A stretch of 64,000 nt of DNA from Ramlibacter agri (GTDB taxonomy: Bacteria > Pseudomonadota > Gammaproteobacteria > Burkholderiales > Burkholderiaceae_C). The notes under the pieces are model-generated. The model ran no database searches. It was given only the letters and a program-made list of their open reading frames with translations, and was not told where the DNA came from. Positions 38,001-46,792 of this stretch are shown here, one piece after another (position 1 is the first letter of the stretch; each line of letters opens with the position of its first letter). Location: contig NZ_JABBFX010000001.1 in the NCBI RefSeq assembly GCF_012927085.1, positions 3,038,001-3,102,000 of the forward strand, given 5' to 3'. A program made the translations under genes and the position numbers.

Positions 38001-38218
38001 CGACCTTGTACGCATCGGCGCTGGGCCACGCGCGTTCCACCGGTGCGCGCAGCCTCGAGCTGCGGGCCGCGCTGGGCTGGGCGCGCGTGCTGAAGGCGCG
38101 CGAGCGCGACGACGAACTGCCGCCGCTGCTGGAGCCGCTGCTCGCTTCGATCAAGTGCATGGCGCCGACGGCGGAGATCGCCGAGGCGCGCGGCCTGCTG
38201 CAGGCGGTGAGCGCATGA
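35036..38218 (+). CDS. Zinc-ribbon class III cyclase with AAA ATPase and TPR domains
   Basis: A 1060-residue multidomain signalling enzyme. Cys3/Cys6 and Cys17/Cys20 form a zinc ribbon. Residues about 38-225 are a class III cyclase domain with metal-binding Asp46 (MFCDLVGS) and Asp90 (YVGDGLLI) and the Asn/Arg pair in VPNMAARLQ. Then comes an AAA/STAND-type ATPase (Walker A GEAGVGKS at about 270, Walker B TLMVVEDLHW), and the C-terminal 500 residues are TPR-like helices for partner binding. The ATG lacks a good Shine-Dalgarno but must be correct because the ribbon starts at residue 3. The stop overlaps the next start (ATGA), tying it to a flavoprotein. Confidence 0.88.
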   Translation: MHCKACQRELRDDAAFCDRCGAPVLPAAGAAPAEAERRWVTVMFCDLVGSVALSERLEPEDLRALLGHYQRACKAAVELHGGSIARYVGDGLLICFGHPRAHEDAPLRAVRAALDIVAAVRKLKVPLAGHGEIDLQVRVGIETGSVLIGHIDRAAAVERDAVVGTVPNMAARLQSLAAPNRIVVGEATYHRIRDSVQCRSAGQVTLKGIARPVAVYTVDADGAEGDPFLRRAERLFSPLVERDAQRETLRSAWQRAKGSVPGVLAIAGEAGVGKSRLVRAFVDELQGDNFNHVAYRCAAQHQGSPLHPAAAQLQAAFGLDAPAENAQRLARLKDGVARLGLPAHAVAPLAMLAGVDAGTGPTAPTELRRETLETLAALVAAHARLAPTLMVVEDLHWCDPSTLEFLQSLVERALPPRLLLVVTHRPDFVPPWGEAEGRATLSLQRLSAAASRNLVRSLLAGREVPAALVEKIVERAEGNPLFLEEFTSLLADAGNEQEAAAVTIPDSLQESLATRLDRIGAAKRIAQVAAAYGRAFSLAHLAALPDFRGLDIAGELDELARKGLLAPGAGLQDEYEFSHALIRDAAYQSMVREDRKAVHLRIAESFEAHFPEIVASRPELVAQHFSEGERRERAIGYWYRAGARAMERLANVESIEHLRRGLAQVDALDPALRPMQELGFLTALMPALCATRGYANAEVQQTFSRAFDLCTHIGPTAELATVLYGLWSYYLVRADLARSRQLATEMQRIAGADVLRQMEGELAAGLTSFYEGRLQEAAGNFEAILALWRPDGPQFFTAGEDVRASTKSWLAIVYWHQGEVDRARDVAQESLYRARQVGQPISLAFALYFNVFLAHFCRDLRTVKTLGRECLALCTEKHLFWGALCVLQLGWGEVAAAGADREGMAAGIRHMHEGLGGYRGAGARLTQTYYLATIAEAQLKAGALEDCERSLGEGFAAAEESGEQLSRSELLRLRADLALALGADADAVATLYASALGHARSTGARSLELRAALGWARVLKARERDDELPPLLEPLLASIKCMAPTAEIAEARGLLQAVSA

Positions 38219-39405
38219 GCCCGCCGGGCCGCCCCAAGGGCGAATACCGCAGTGCGCAGCACGGAGGTTGCCCACTGAACGAGCCGGTTCGCATCCTGGG
38301 CGCCGGCCTGTCGGGGCTGGCTTGCGGCATCGCGCTCGCCCGCGCCGGACGCGAGGTCGTCATCCACGAACTGCGCGAGGACAGCGGCGCCCGCTTCGCC
38401 GACGATTTCCAGGGCATCGAGAACTGGACCAGCGACGTCGATTTTTTCGACGAGATGCGGCAGTGGGGCATCGCCACGGACGGCTTCGATGCGACCGAGC
38501 TGCGCGAGATCAGCGTGATCGGCGCGGACGACAGCGTGGCGCGGTTTGCCAGCCGGCGCGTGGCCTGCCGCGTTGTGCGCCGCGGCACGCTGCCTGGCTG
38601 CCTCGACCAGGGGCTCAAGGCCGATGCGCTGCGGCAAGGCGTGGAGATCCGCTACGGCTCGCGCGTGGAGCCGGACAGCTGCGACGTCATCGCCACCGGC
38701 CCGCGCGGCACCTCCGGCATCGTGCGCGCGGAGCTGTTCGAGACCGAACATCCCGACCAGGTCACCTTGCAGTTGAACCAGGCCTTGGCGCCGGGTACCT
38801 ACACCTACCTCGTGATCGTCCAAGGCGTCGGCATGATCGCCACCGTGCTGCTGCGGCGCGAGCACGAGGTCGACGCCTACCTCGACGCCACGATCGCGGC
38901 CTACCAGCGCCACTATCCGGCCCTGCAGCGGCGCAACCCGCATCGCATCACCGGCGCCGGTTGCTTCGCGCTGGCCGGCCACTACAAGGAGGCGGCGCGC
39001 TGCTATGTCGGCGAGGCCGCCGGACTGCAGGACTGCTTCTGGGGTTTCGGCATCCGCTATGCCATCACCTCGGGCTGGCTGGCCGCGCAGGAGATCCTCA
39101 CCGGCGCCAGCTACGAGCAGGCGGTGCGGCGCCGCCTGCGGCCGCTGCAGGTGGCGTCGCTCGCGAACCGGCTGGCGATCGACAGCGCCGGCGCCAGCGG
39201 GCTGGCGCTGCTGCTGAAGGCCTGGCAATGGGACCAGCGCCGCTGCGGTGACGGCCTGCGTTTCCTGTCCCGCATCTACCGGCCCACGGCGCTGCATCGC
39301 GCGGTGTACGGGTGCTTCGCCACGCGCCTGCTGGCGCCGCCGTCCGAGCGGGACGCGGCGCGCGGGCTGCGCTACCTGCGCTTCCGTGACCACAAACCGG
39401 GTTGA
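38215..39405 (+). CDS. FAD-dependent oxidoreductase (geranylgeranyl-reductase/monooxygenase-like)
   Basis: A 396-residue flavoprotein if read from the ATG at 38215 that overlaps the cyclase stop. The Rossmann FAD motif ILGAGLSGLACGIALARAG starts only at about residue 27; the first 20 residues (SPPGRPKGEYRSAQHGG) come from a mini-repeat that ends in a perfect GGAGG, 7 nt before an in-frame CTG at 38275. Translation may really start there (376 residues). The later GFGIRYAITSGWLAAQEIL matches the second FAD contact of the geranylgeranyl-reductase-like group. The substrate is unknown; neighbours suggest lipid or terpenoid chemistry. Confidence 0.8.
   Translation: MSPPGRPKGEYRSAQHGGCPLNEPVRILGAGLSGLACGIALARAGREVVIHELREDSGARFADDFQGIENWTSDVDFFDEMRQWGIATDGFDATELREISVIGADDSVARFASRRVACRVVRRGTLPGCLDQGLKADALRQGVEIRYGSRVEPDSCDVIATGPRGTSGIVRAELFETEHPDQVTLQLNQALAPGTYTYLVIVQGVGMIATVLLRREHEVDAYLDATIAAYQRHYPALQRRNPHRITGAGCFALAGHYKEAARCYVGEAAGLQDCFWGFGIRYAITSGWLAAQEILTGASYEQAVRRRLRPLQVASLANRLAIDSAGASGLALLLKAWQWDQRRCGDGLRFLSRIYRPTALHRAVYGCFATRLLAPPSERDAARGLRYLRFRDHKPG
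38216..38267 (+). repeat. Mini-repeat copy 1 at a gene junction, ending in Shine-Dalgarno GGAGG
   Basis: The 52-bp stretch starts at the TGA of the cyclase gene and ends with GGAGG (38263-38267). It shares with 50518-50571 the blocks TGAGC, GGCCGCCC, AAGG, AGTGCG and CGGAGG in the same order and at nearly the same spacing; the last 22 bp match at 18 positions. In both copies an in-frame CTG follows GGAGG by 5-7 nt, exactly 60 bp from the annotated start. Confidence 0.65.
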
Positions 39406-39423
39406 ACCGGAGGAGACGACGCC

Positions 39424-40083
39424 ATGACGATCCAGGCCTTGCAGTCGCAGCTGCTGCAGCAGTCCCAGCTGCGCTCCATCTCCATTGCCGCGGACGGCAA
39501 GCTGTCGGTCGCGCCCCTGGCGACGTCCTCGTTCCATTCGCTGGAAGTCAGCGCCCATCCCGCGGTGCTGGGAGGCAGTTCGGACTGCCAGCCCTTCCAG
39601 GCCACGACGCGCCAGGTGGAGATCCCCTGCGCGGCGGAACAGGTGGCGACGCTGATCGACCCGGTGCGCTGGGGCGACTTCTCGGAGATCCAGACCAGCA
39701 ACTGCGTGAAGAGCGTGACGCGGCCCGACGGCGGCTGGCAGGGCACCATCGAGGAGCGGCTGGCCTGGAAGCTGTTCGACAAGACGATCGTTTACCAGAA
39801 CCTGCTGAACATCGACTTCGCCATAGCCGCCGGCGCGTCGGTGGACTTCACGCTGAAGCAATGCCTGGCGGGCGGCCTGAACATGGACTCCGGCTACCTG
39901 CGCCTCGTGGAGCTGTCGCCGAACTCCTGCGCGCTGGTGTGCCAGAAGCAATTGAGCTACGCGCCGCCCAGCGACTGGTGCCTGCTGCCAACCTTCGTGC
40001 TGGATGGCATCCTGGACGTTTGGCTCAACGCCATCACGGCGAGCTACGCGCACCGCATGCTGGCGGCCACGCAATCACGCTAG
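39424..40083 (+). CDS. Unknown protein, possibly SRPBCC/START-like
   Basis: A 219-residue cytoplasmic protein with a good GGAGGAG before the ATG. After a polar N-terminus (about 60 residues), the middle part VEIPCAAEQVATLIDPVRWGDFSEIQ has the look of SRPBCC (START-like) ligand-binding proteins, which often open with a helix ending in DPxRWxxF. Long beta strands and a C-terminal helix (DGILDVWLNAITASYAHRM) fit that fold. I infer a hydrophobic-ligand binding role; it is not certain. It is downstream of the flavoprotein gene and its end overlaps the convergent large flavoprotein gene by 9 bp. Confidence 0.65.
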   Translation: MTIQALQSQLLQQSQLRSISIAADGKLSVAPLATSSFHSLEVSAHPAVLGGSSDCQPFQATTRQVEIPCAAEQVATLIDPVRWGDFSEIQTSNCVKSVTRPDGGWQGTIEERLAWKLFDKTIVYQNLLNIDFAIAAGASVDFTLKQCLAGGLNMDSGYLRLVELSPNSCALVCQKQLSYAPPSDWCLLPTFVLDGILDVWLNAITASYAHRMLAATQSR

Positions 40084-42288
40084 CGGTTTTGCCAGGAAGC
40101 CCCAGCCGGCGATGCCTTCGCCGAGCTGGCGGCCGGCGATGACGTTCGCGGCCTGCAGGCCGGACATCGTGGTCGCCTCGATGCAGCCGATGTTGAAGCT
40201 GTTGCGCACCCAGTCGCCAGTGGGTACGAGGTTGTCGAAGCCGCAGTCGTTGGGCCACAGGCGGTATTGCGAGCTGCCGGCGAAGGTGGCGACGTAGCGG
40301 TCCGAGGGATTGGCGACGCCGATGAAGAATTGCGCATCGAGTCGCGCTTCACCCGTGCCCGGTTCGGGCCGCGGGTCGACCAGCCGGTTCCAGTCGAAGG
40401 CGCCGGCGGCGTCGAGCGAAGCGGGCCAGACCACCTTGGCTTGCGTGCGCAGGAACTGGAGCGCCAGCGCGCGGGCACGGTCCGCCCCGGGCTGGCCTTC
40501 CGTGCCCTGCGCGTCGTCCAGCGGGCTGCAGAAATAGGCGATGCTCGCCGGCGCGGCGGAGCCAGCGGGCCAGGACTCGCGCGGCAGCACCTGCGTCATG
40601 TCGGCATAGGAGTCCAGCGGCTGGCCGTCGTAGTCGAAGCCGACGAAGATGGCCGGCTGGTGGAGCGGCGCCGCCGCATCCGGCACGAGCTGCTGCAAGG
40701 TGCGGTCCATCCACAGCTGCGCGCCGAAGGTGGCGACGGTGCCGACCTTGGCCGCCAGGTTCTTCCAACGCTCGTTGGCGTCCACCAGCTGCTGGCCCAC
40801 TTGCGGCAACGCGCCGAGGCTGATGCCCAGCAGCACCTGGTCGAACTGGTCGCGCTCCAGCACCACGGTTTCGGCCTGCGGCGAAGGCGCATAGGACTCC
40901 AGCGTGTTGCCGCTGTCTGCAAGCGCGGCGCGCAGGGCTGCGCCGCCTTCGAGCTGCTCGTAGTCCGGCGCGGCTGGCCAGCAGGGCAGGGTGAGGTTCT
41001 CGCTGTCGACGACATCCACGAGCGGCCGGTAAGGCGAGCCGTCCTTGGTGCGCGCCTGGCGTTCGAGCCGGATCCGCGCGATGGTGTTGCCTTCTTCCTC
41101 CTCGAGCGCGAGCACGCGGTGGAAGAACTCGAACTTCACGCCGCGCCTGGCCAGCACCTCGTACAGGGGCGCGAACACGATGTCGCCCATGCCGGCCTGC
41201 ATCTTGTACAGGAAGTCGCCGTTGTAGGTGAGCGCGAGCCGCACGGTGGTGAGCAGCATCGTGCCTGCCTCCAGGCTCGGCTTGCCCATGTCGCCCGCCT
41301 GGTAGGCGAACAGCGCGTCGTACAGCCAGCGGACCAGCGAGGACCCTGCCATCGCACCGTTGTCCGCCATCGCATGTGCGGCCAGCCACTGCCGATAGTC
41401 CTGGCCGTTGATGCTCTCGTAGCCCTGGCGCAGCACGCCGCAGGCGTGGATGCCGTTCAGGTTCGCATAGAGGTAGTTGCCCAGGATCCAGGTCTTGCGG
41501 ACCTGGCGCTCCAGCGGCGAGCGCGGTTGCTGGATCGCTTCGTGGAACACCGACCAGCCGAACTCCAGCGCCAGGCGCGACGCCGTGACGATGCCGGCGA
41601 GCAATTGCTCGAAGACGTCGACCGCGCCCTGCAGCGCGGGCGCCTGCCCCGGGCCGGCCTGCAGCGCATGGAGCTGCGCGGCGGCGATGCGCGGCGCGCC
41701 GGCCAGGTGCTGCATCAGGTCCTGGTGCAGGCCCAGCTTCTGCTGCAGTTGCGCCGTCGCCGCGGAGTCGGCCGGCGCGGCCTTGGAAGTGGCGAACAGG
41801 TCTTCCCAGGCTTCGTGGAACCAGGACGCCACGGTCTCCAGGTAAGCCCCGAGGCTTTGCGTGGTGCCGTCCAGCGTGGGGTCGCCGGGGCGCGGCGCCG
41901 GCTTCCATTGCCACGGGTCCCAGCTGCCATCGGGCATCTGCTCCGCCAGCACCACGTTGTTCATGCCCTTGAAGGCGTCCTGCCAGGTGGCGAGCAGGCT
42001 GCCGGGCGGGCGGCCGAGTTCCTCGTAGCAGGCCTTCATGAGCCGGAAGGCGTTGGTGTAGAAGCCGAAGAACACGTGCACACCGTGCTCCTCGATGCGG
42101 TGGTGGTCCTCCGGCGCCATCCCGCGCCCGCTGGCACCCTTGCCGCCCAGGCGCCAGCCGAGCTGGTAGACGGTGATGTCGTAGCGGCTTTGCCAACCTG
42201 CGTCCTGCGTCAGCGCGAAGACGGCCGCCATGGAGCCCATGCCGCCCCCGAGGACGGCCAGCTTGCGGGGTGGAGTTGTGCTTGCCAT
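40075..42288 (-). CDS. Large FAD-dependent amine-oxidase/phytoene-desaturase-like protein
   Basis: A 737-residue protein from the ATG at 42288 (an in-frame ATG at 42306 is possible). The N-terminus has the FAD motif LAVLGGGMGSMAAVFAL followed by GWRLGGKGASGRG and HGVHVFFGFYTNAFRLMKACYEEL, as in phytoene/squalene desaturases; the C-terminus has LVPTGDWVRNSFNIGCIEATTMSGLQAANVI, the second FAD-binding segment. The middle is an about 300-residue helical substrate domain, making it longer than ordinary desaturases (about 500). Relatives are annotated only as NAD(P)-binding proteins. It is encoded head-on to the START-like gene and divergent from a secreted protein. Confidence 0.8.
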   Translation of the reverse strand: MASTTPPRKLAVLGGGMGSMAAVFALTQDAGWQSRYDITVYQLGWRLGGKGASGRGMAPEDHHRIEEHGVHVFFGFYTNAFRLMKACYEELGRPPGSLLATWQDAFKGMNNVVLAEQMPDGSWDPWQWKPAPRPGDPTLDGTTQSLGAYLETVASWFHEAWEDLFATSKAAPADSAATAQLQQKLGLHQDLMQHLAGAPRIAAAQLHALQAGPGQAPALQGAVDVFEQLLAGIVTASRLALEFGWSVFHEAIQQPRSPLERQVRKTWILGNYLYANLNGIHACGVLRQGYESINGQDYRQWLAAHAMADNGAMAGSSLVRWLYDALFAYQAGDMGKPSLEAGTMLLTTVRLALTYNGDFLYKMQAGMGDIVFAPLYEVLARRGVKFEFFHRVLALEEEEGNTIARIRLERQARTKDGSPYRPLVDVVDSENLTLPCWPAAPDYEQLEGGAALRAALADSGNTLESYAPSPQAETVVLERDQFDQVLLGISLGALPQVGQQLVDANERWKNLAAKVGTVATFGAQLWMDRTLQQLVPDAAAPLHQPAIFVGFDYDGQPLDSYADMTQVLPRESWPAGSAAPASIAYFCSPLDDAQGTEGQPGADRARALALQFLRTQAKVVWPASLDAAGAFDWNRLVDPRPEPGTGEARLDAQFFIGVANPSDRYVATFAGSSQYRLWPNDCGFDNLVPTGDWVRNSFNIGCIEATTMSGLQAANVIAGRQLGEGIAGWGFLAKPLA

Positions 42289-42334
42289 CGGGCCAGAATC
42301 GAACATGGCCTGGAGGCTGTCAAGGAGGAATGCG

Positions 42335-42787
42335 GTGAAGGCGATCACGAGCGCGCTGGTCCTCGCGGCCTGCGCATCCACCGCCGCCTGGGCGGACGTG
42401 CCGCCGATGCAGGTGCCGCTGGCGCCGGCGCCGGGCAACGGCGGCAGCCTGGGCCGCGCCACGCTGTTCGCCGCGCCCGAAGGCACGCGCATCGAGCTGT
42501 TCTTCACCAGCGCGGGCTTGCAGCCGACCGCGCCGCTGCACGTGTACACCTATCTGTACGAAGGCCGCTGCGGCGCGTTGCCGGCGGCCCCGGCCTATGC
42601 GCTGACGCAGCAGGTGCTGGTGCGCACGCCGCAGGGCAACCTGGCGGCCAGCCGCCGCGGCGCGTTCACGCTGTCGCAGCTGGCGCCGCTGCCGCTGGAT
42701 GAACTGGCGGGTGGGCGCTTTGCGCTGGCTTTGCGGGCGTCGCCGGCGGATGGCGGCGGGCTTCTGTATTGCGGCGAGATTGCCTGA
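42335..42787 (+). CDS. Small secreted protein of unknown function
   Basis: A 150-residue exported protein. GTG 42335 is preferred because GGAGG stands 6 nt before it; signal peptide AITSALVLAACASTAAWA. The mature part is beta-rich (SLGRATLFAAPEGTRIELFF, APLHVYTYLYEGRCG) and ends GGLLYCGEI; the two late cysteines may pair. It begins within 50 bp of the divergent large flavoprotein gene and may share its control region. I do not recognise a family. Confidence 0.7.
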   Translation: MKAITSALVLAACASTAAWADVPPMQVPLAPAPGNGGSLGRATLFAAPEGTRIELFFTSAGLQPTAPLHVYTYLYEGRCGALPAAPAYALTQQVLVRTPQGNLAASRRGAFTLSQLAPLPLDELAGGRFALALRASPADGGGLLYCGEIA

Positions 42788-42867
42788 GCTGGTTGCGCGC
42801 CAGCGCACCCCAGCACCTCGCCCAGTCCGACAAGAAGCCTCGCCGCCGGGCCGCAAAGTGGTGCGCC

Positions 42868-43269
42868 ATGACCAAGCATCCCCTGTCCTTCCTCGCTGGC
42901 TTCCTCGCTGGCGCCGTGGCGCTGCACTACCTCGTCCGGGCGCAGGCCGTCCAGGCCACGCCGAGGCTGCGTGCAATGGCGCGCCGCCCGCCCGACCCCG
43001 ACCTGCAGCTGCGGGACCGCATCCGCTCGCGGCTGGGCCGCGCCGTCGCCAACCCGAAGGCCGTGCAGGTCGAAGTGCACGACAGCCACGTGATGCTGCG
43101 CGGCCATGTGCTGAAGAACGAAGTCGATGCGCTGCTCGGCGAAGTGCAGCGGGCCGCGGGCAGCAACCAGGTGCATGCCGACCTGCGGGCGCACGACCAA
43201 CCGGAGGACATTCCGGCCGAAGCCGGCCGGGGCGATGCGTCGCACGGCGGCGCGACGACGTGGCATTAG
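42868..43269 (+). CDS. Membrane-anchored BON-domain protein
   Basis: A 133-residue protein from ATG 42868. One N-terminal membrane segment (PLSFLAGFLAGAVALHYLV) is followed by a BON domain (about 47-112: LQLRDRIRSRLG, VQVEVHDSHVMLRGHVLKNEVDALL). BON domains bind phospholipid or peptidoglycan at the envelope. It ends in an acidic/His-rich tail and converges on the GntR-type regulator gene 4 bp away. The Shine-Dalgarno is weak. Confidence 0.78.
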   Translation: MTKHPLSFLAGFLAGAVALHYLVRAQAVQATPRLRAMARRPPDPDLQLRDRIRSRLGRAVANPKAVQVEVHDSHVMLRGHVLKNEVDALLGEVQRAAGSNQVHADLRAHDQPEDIPAEAGRGDASHGGATTWH

Positions 43270-43273
43270 GCCT

Positions 43274-44032
43274 TCAGGCCGGTTCCAGGTCCGAATGCAG
43301 GATGCGGGAGATGTCCTCCTGCGTTTCCTCCAGCTGCACCAGCGTGGCCTGCCGCGCACCGAGCGCGTCGCGGCTCAGCAGCGCGGTGAGGATGGCCTTG
43401 TGCCGGGGCAGCGAGAGCGCGTGCGTGTTGGGCAGCTTGCTGGTGAGCTTGATCGATTCCCGCAGCGCGAGCGACAGCATGTTGCCGATGTAGGCCAGCA
43501 GGTCGTTGCCCGTTGCTTCCGCGATGCGGCGGTGGAAGGCCAGGTCGGGCTCCAGCAGTTCCTCCGGCGTGCGCGCCGTCTCCATGCCGGTGTAAGCCTC
43601 GGCAATGCCTTGCAGCTGTTCCTCGGTGGCGGCGCGGGCGGCCAGCGCCGCGGCGGCCGGCTCGAAGATGCGGCGCACGGTCATCAGCGAATCGACGAAG
43701 TCGTCGGTCTGCTTGGACTGGATCAGCCAGTACAGCACGTCCGGGTCCAGGAGGTGCCAGTCGCTGCGCGGGCGCACGATGACACCGGCGCGCTGGCGCG
43801 ACACGACCAGGCCCTTGGCCACCAGCACGCGCGTCGCTTCGCGCAGCACGGAACGGCTGACGTTGAACTGGGCCAGCAGCACGGGTTCGCCGGGCAGGCG
43901 GCTGCCGGGCGGGAACTCGCCGGCCACGATGCGCATGCCCAGGTCGCGCACGATCTGGGGGTGCATGCTCTTGCGCTCCGGCGGGCTCCGGTAACTGGAG
44001 TCGCGGTGCGAAGGTTTGACTTCCATGCGCAT
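43274..44032 (-). CDS. FadR-subfamily GntR transcriptional regulator of the sugar locus
   Basis: A 252-residue regulator (a second ATG two codons later is possible). The winged helix (about 22-92) contains LPGEPVLLAQFNVSRSVLREATRVLVAKGLV; the C-terminal FCD helical domain contains the metal/ligand histidines (DLAFHRRIAEATGN, LPRHKAIL). It is the last gene of the minus-strand operon with the aldonate dehydratase and ChvE-GguAB transporter. Two sites with the exact FadR-family consensus TNGTNNNACNA stand in the promoter between dehydratase and sugar dehydrogenase, so it most likely represses both arms until a sugar acid binds. Confidence 0.9.
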   Translation of the reverse strand: MRMEVKPSHRDSSYRSPPERKSMHPQIVRDLGMRIVAGEFPPGSRLPGEPVLLAQFNVSRSVLREATRVLVAKGLVVSRQRAGVIVRPRSDWHLLDPDVLYWLIQSKQTDDFVDSLMTVRRIFEPAAAALAARAATEEQLQGIAEAYTGMETARTPEELLEPDLAFHRRIAEATGNDLLAYIGNMLSLALRESIKLTSKLPNTHALSLPRHKAILTALLSRDALGARQATLVQLEETQEDISRILHSDLEPA

Positions 44033-44051
44033 GAATATAGCCCGCGCAGGC

Positions 44052-45260
44052 CTAGCGCTTGCTCTTGTTGGCCACGTCGATGAACACCGCGGCCAGCAGC
44101 ACCAGCCCCTTGATGACCTGCTGGTAGTCGATGCCGATGCCCAGGATCGACATGCCGTTGTTCATCACGCCCATGATGAAGGCGCCGACCACCGCGCCCA
44201 GCACCTTGCCGACGCCGCCCGAGGCCGAGGCGCCGCCGATGAAGCAGGCGGCGATCACGTCCAGCTCGAAGCCCAGGCCTGCCTTCGGCGTCGCGGTGTT
44301 CAGCCGCGCCGCGAAGATCAGCCCCGCCAGAGCCGCCAGCACGCCCATGTTGACGAAGGTCAGGAAGGCCAGCCGCTCGGTCTTGATGCCCGACAGCCGC
44401 GCCGCCTTCTCGTTGCCGCCCAGCGCGTAGATGCGCCGGCCGACCGTGGTGCGCAGCGCGACGAAGTCGTAGACGACGATCAGCACCGCCATCACCAGCA
44501 GCACGTTGGGCAGGCCCTTGTACGCCGACAGCAGCGCGGTCAGCAGCACGATCAGCGCCACGAACAGCAGGTTCTTGCCCAGGAAGAACGGCAGCGGCTC
44601 GACGTCCATGCCGTGCTTCGCGGCCTGGCCGCGTTCGCGGAACTTGAAGAACAGCATCGCGCCGGCCGCCACCACACCCAGCAGGATGGACGACAGCCGA
44701 TAGGACTCGCCCTTGAAAGGGTCCGGCAGGAAGCCCGTGGACAGCAGCTGGAACTCGGACGGGAAGGGCCCGACCGATTGCCCCTGCAGCACCAGCAGCG
44801 CGAGGCCCTTGAACACCAGCAGGCCGGCCAGCGTGACGATGAAGGACGGGATGCGCATATAGGCGACGAACCAGCCCTGCGCGCCGCCGATCACGGCGCC
44901 GGTGGCCAGGCAGATCAGCGTGGCCGGCACGATGGGCATGTTCTTCTCGACCATCAGCACTGCCGCCAGCGCGCCGATGAAGCCGCAGACGGAGCCGACC
45001 GAGAGATCGATAGAGCCGCCCACGATGACCAGCAACATGCCCAGCGCCATGATGACGATGTAGCTGTTCTGCAGCACCAGGTTGGTCAGGTTCAGCGGCT
45101 GCATCAGCGTGCCGCCGGTCATGTACTGGAAGAAGGCCATGATGGCCACCAGCGACAGCAGCATGCCGTATTCGCGCAAGTGGGCCTTCAGGAAGGCCCA
45201 GGCGCGCTGGCCACTCGATTCGGCCGGCTTGGCGCCCGGCTCGGCGACGTGGGAGCTCAT
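44052..45260 (-). CDS. gguB: Monosaccharide ABC transporter permease
   Basis: A 402-residue inner-membrane permease with about ten hydrophobic segments. [27 protein letters not shown] and [15 protein letters not shown] are the ribose/xylose-type permease signatures; the extra length and the insert [21 protein letters not shown] are typical of GguB/MmsB. Start ATG overlaps the stop of the ATPase gene (ATGA). With ChvE and GguA it imports arabinose, galactose, glucose or xylose. Confidence 0.92.
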   Translation of the reverse strand: MSSHVAEPGAKPAESSGQRAWAFLKAHLREYGMLLSLVAIMAFFQYMTGGTLMQPLNLTNLVLQNSYIVIMALGMLLVIVGGSIDLSVGSVCGFIGALAAVLMVEKNMPIVPATLICLATGAVIGGAQGWFVAYMRIPSFIVTLAGLLVFKGLALLVLQGQSVGPFPSEFQLLSTGFLPDPFKGESYRLSSILLGVVAAGAMLFFKFRERGQAAKHGMDVEPLPFFLGKNLLFVALIVLLTALLSAYKGLPNVLLVMAVLIVVYDFVALRTTVGRRIYALGGNEKAARLSGIKTERLAFLTFVNMGVLAALAGLIFAARLNTATPKAGLGFELDVIAACFIGGASASGGVGKVLGAVVGAFIMGVMNNGMSILGIGIDYQQVIKGLVLLAAVFIDVANKSKR

Positions 45261-46792
45261 TGCAGCACTCCGGATGTATTCACGATGACCCGCATGATTC
45301 CCTCCTGGCTCGCTTCCATCCGGCCGAACTCGGCGACGAAGCGGCCCTCGTTCATCACGTAGATGCGGTCGCACATGCCCAGCAGCTCGGGCATCTCGGA
45401 AGAAATCATGACGATGCACTTGCCCTCGGCGGCCATCTGGGCCATCAGGCTGTAGATTTCGAACTTGGCGCCGACGTCGATGCCCCGCGTGGGCTCGTCG
45501 AGGATCAGCACCTCCGGCTGCGTGAACAGCCACTTGCCCAGCACCACCTTCTGCTGGTTGCCGCCGGACAGCTGTCCCACGGGCTGCGACACGCCGGCGC
45601 AGCGGATGCGCAGCTGCTTGCGGTAGCCCTCGGCCACGCCGAACTCGCGGCCTTCGTCGACGATGCCGCGCTTCGACACCGCGCGCAGGTTCGCGAGCGA
45701 CACGTTGCGGGCGATGGCGTCGTCCAGCAGCAGGCCGTAGCCCTTGCGGTCCTCGGTGACGTAAGCGATGCCCTGGCGCACGGCGGCTTCCACCGAGGAG
45801 ACGTCGATCTCCTGGCCGTGCAGCAGCACCTTGCCGCTGATCTTCTGGCCGTAGGAACGGCCGAAGACGCTCATGGCCAGCTCGGTGCGGCCGGCGCCCA
45901 TCAGGCCGGCGATGCCGACGATCTCGCCGCGCTTCGCCTGCAGGTTGACGCCCTTCACCATCCGGCGTTCGGCGTACAGCGGATGGTGCACCGTCCAGTC
46001 GCGCAGCTCGAACACCGTCTCGCCGATCTGCGGCTCGCGCCGCGGATAGCGGTCGGCCATCTCGCGGCCCACCATGTTGCGGATGATGATGTCCTGGCTG
46101 ACGGCCTGCGTGCGGCAGTCCAGCGTCTGTACCGTGCTGCCATCGCGCAGCACCGTGATGGCGTCGGCCACCCGCTCCACTTCGTTCAGCTTGTGCGAGA
46201 TGAGGATGCAGGCGATGCCTTGCGCCTTCAGTTCCAGCAGCAGGTCCAGCAAGGCCTCGCTGTCGGTTTCGTTGAGGCTCGCGGTCGGCTCGTCCAGGAT
46301 CAGCAGCTTCACCTGCTTGGACAGCGCCTTGGCGATTTCCACCAGCTGCTGCTTGCCGACGCCGATGTCGTCCACCAAGGTGGCGGGCGATTCGTGCAGG
46401 CCCACTTTCGCCAGCAGCTCGCGGGTGCGCACGTAGGCGGCGTGGCGGTCCACCACGCCGCGCTTCGACGGTTCGTTGCCGAGGAAGATGTTCTCGGCGA
46501 TGGAGAGCAGGGGCACCAGGGCCAGCTCCTGGTGGATGATGATGATGCCGAGGTGCTCGCTGGCGGCGATGTCGCGGAAGTGCCGCGCTTCGCCGCCGAA
46601 GTGGATCTCGCCTTCGTAGCTGCCGTGCGGGTAGACCCCGCTCAGCACCTTCATCAGCGTGGACTTGCCGGCGCCGTTTTCGCCCACCACGGCGTGAATC
46701 TCGCCGGCCTGCACCGACAGATTCACGTCCTTGAGGGCGATGACTCCGGGGAACGCCTTGGTGATCCCCCGCATCTCCAGGAGAGTGCTCAC
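45257..46792 (-). CDS. gguA: Monosaccharide ABC transporter ATPase, double domain
   Basis: A 511-residue ATPase with two nucleotide-binding domains in tandem. Domain 1: Walker [10 protein letters not shown] at about 37, DEPTASL. Domain 2: the degenerate [11 protein letters not shown] in place of Walker A, signature [15 protein letters not shown] and [12 protein letters not shown]. This pattern is standard for sugar importers of the ribose class. Both ends overlap neighbours by ATGA, in the order chvE-gguA-gguB. Confidence 0.93.
   Translation of the reverse strand: MSTLLEMRGITKAFPGVIALKDVNLSVQAGEIHAVVGENGAGKSTLMKVLSGVYPHGSYEGEIHFGGEARHFRDIAASEHLGIIIIHQELALVPLLSIAENIFLGNEPSKRGVVDRHAAYVRTRELLAKVGLHESPATLVDDIGVGKQQLVEIAKALSKQVKLLILDEPTASLNETDSEALLDLLLELKAQGIACILISHKLNEVERVADAITVLRDGSTVQTLDCRTQAVSQDIIIRNMVGREMADRYPRREPQIGETVFELRDWTVHHPLYAERRMVKGVNLQAKRGEIVGIAGLMGAGRTELAMSVFGRSYGQKISGKVLLHGQEIDVSSVEAAVRQGIAYVTEDRKGYGLLLDDAIARNVSLANLRAVSKRGIVDEGREFGVAEGYRKQLRIRCAGVSQPVGQLSGGNQQKVVLGKWLFTQPEVLILDEPTRGIDVGAKFEIYSLMAQMAAEGKCIVMISSEMPELLGMCDRIYVMNEGRFVAEFGRMEASQEGIMRVIVNTSGVLQ

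Noticed and set aside
35024..38275. Very long minus-strand open frame (over 1000 codons) opposite the cyclase-AAA gene
   Set aside because: It is His/Arg/Gln-rich low-complexity translation antisense to a clear multidomain gene; such open antisense frames are expected at this GC content.
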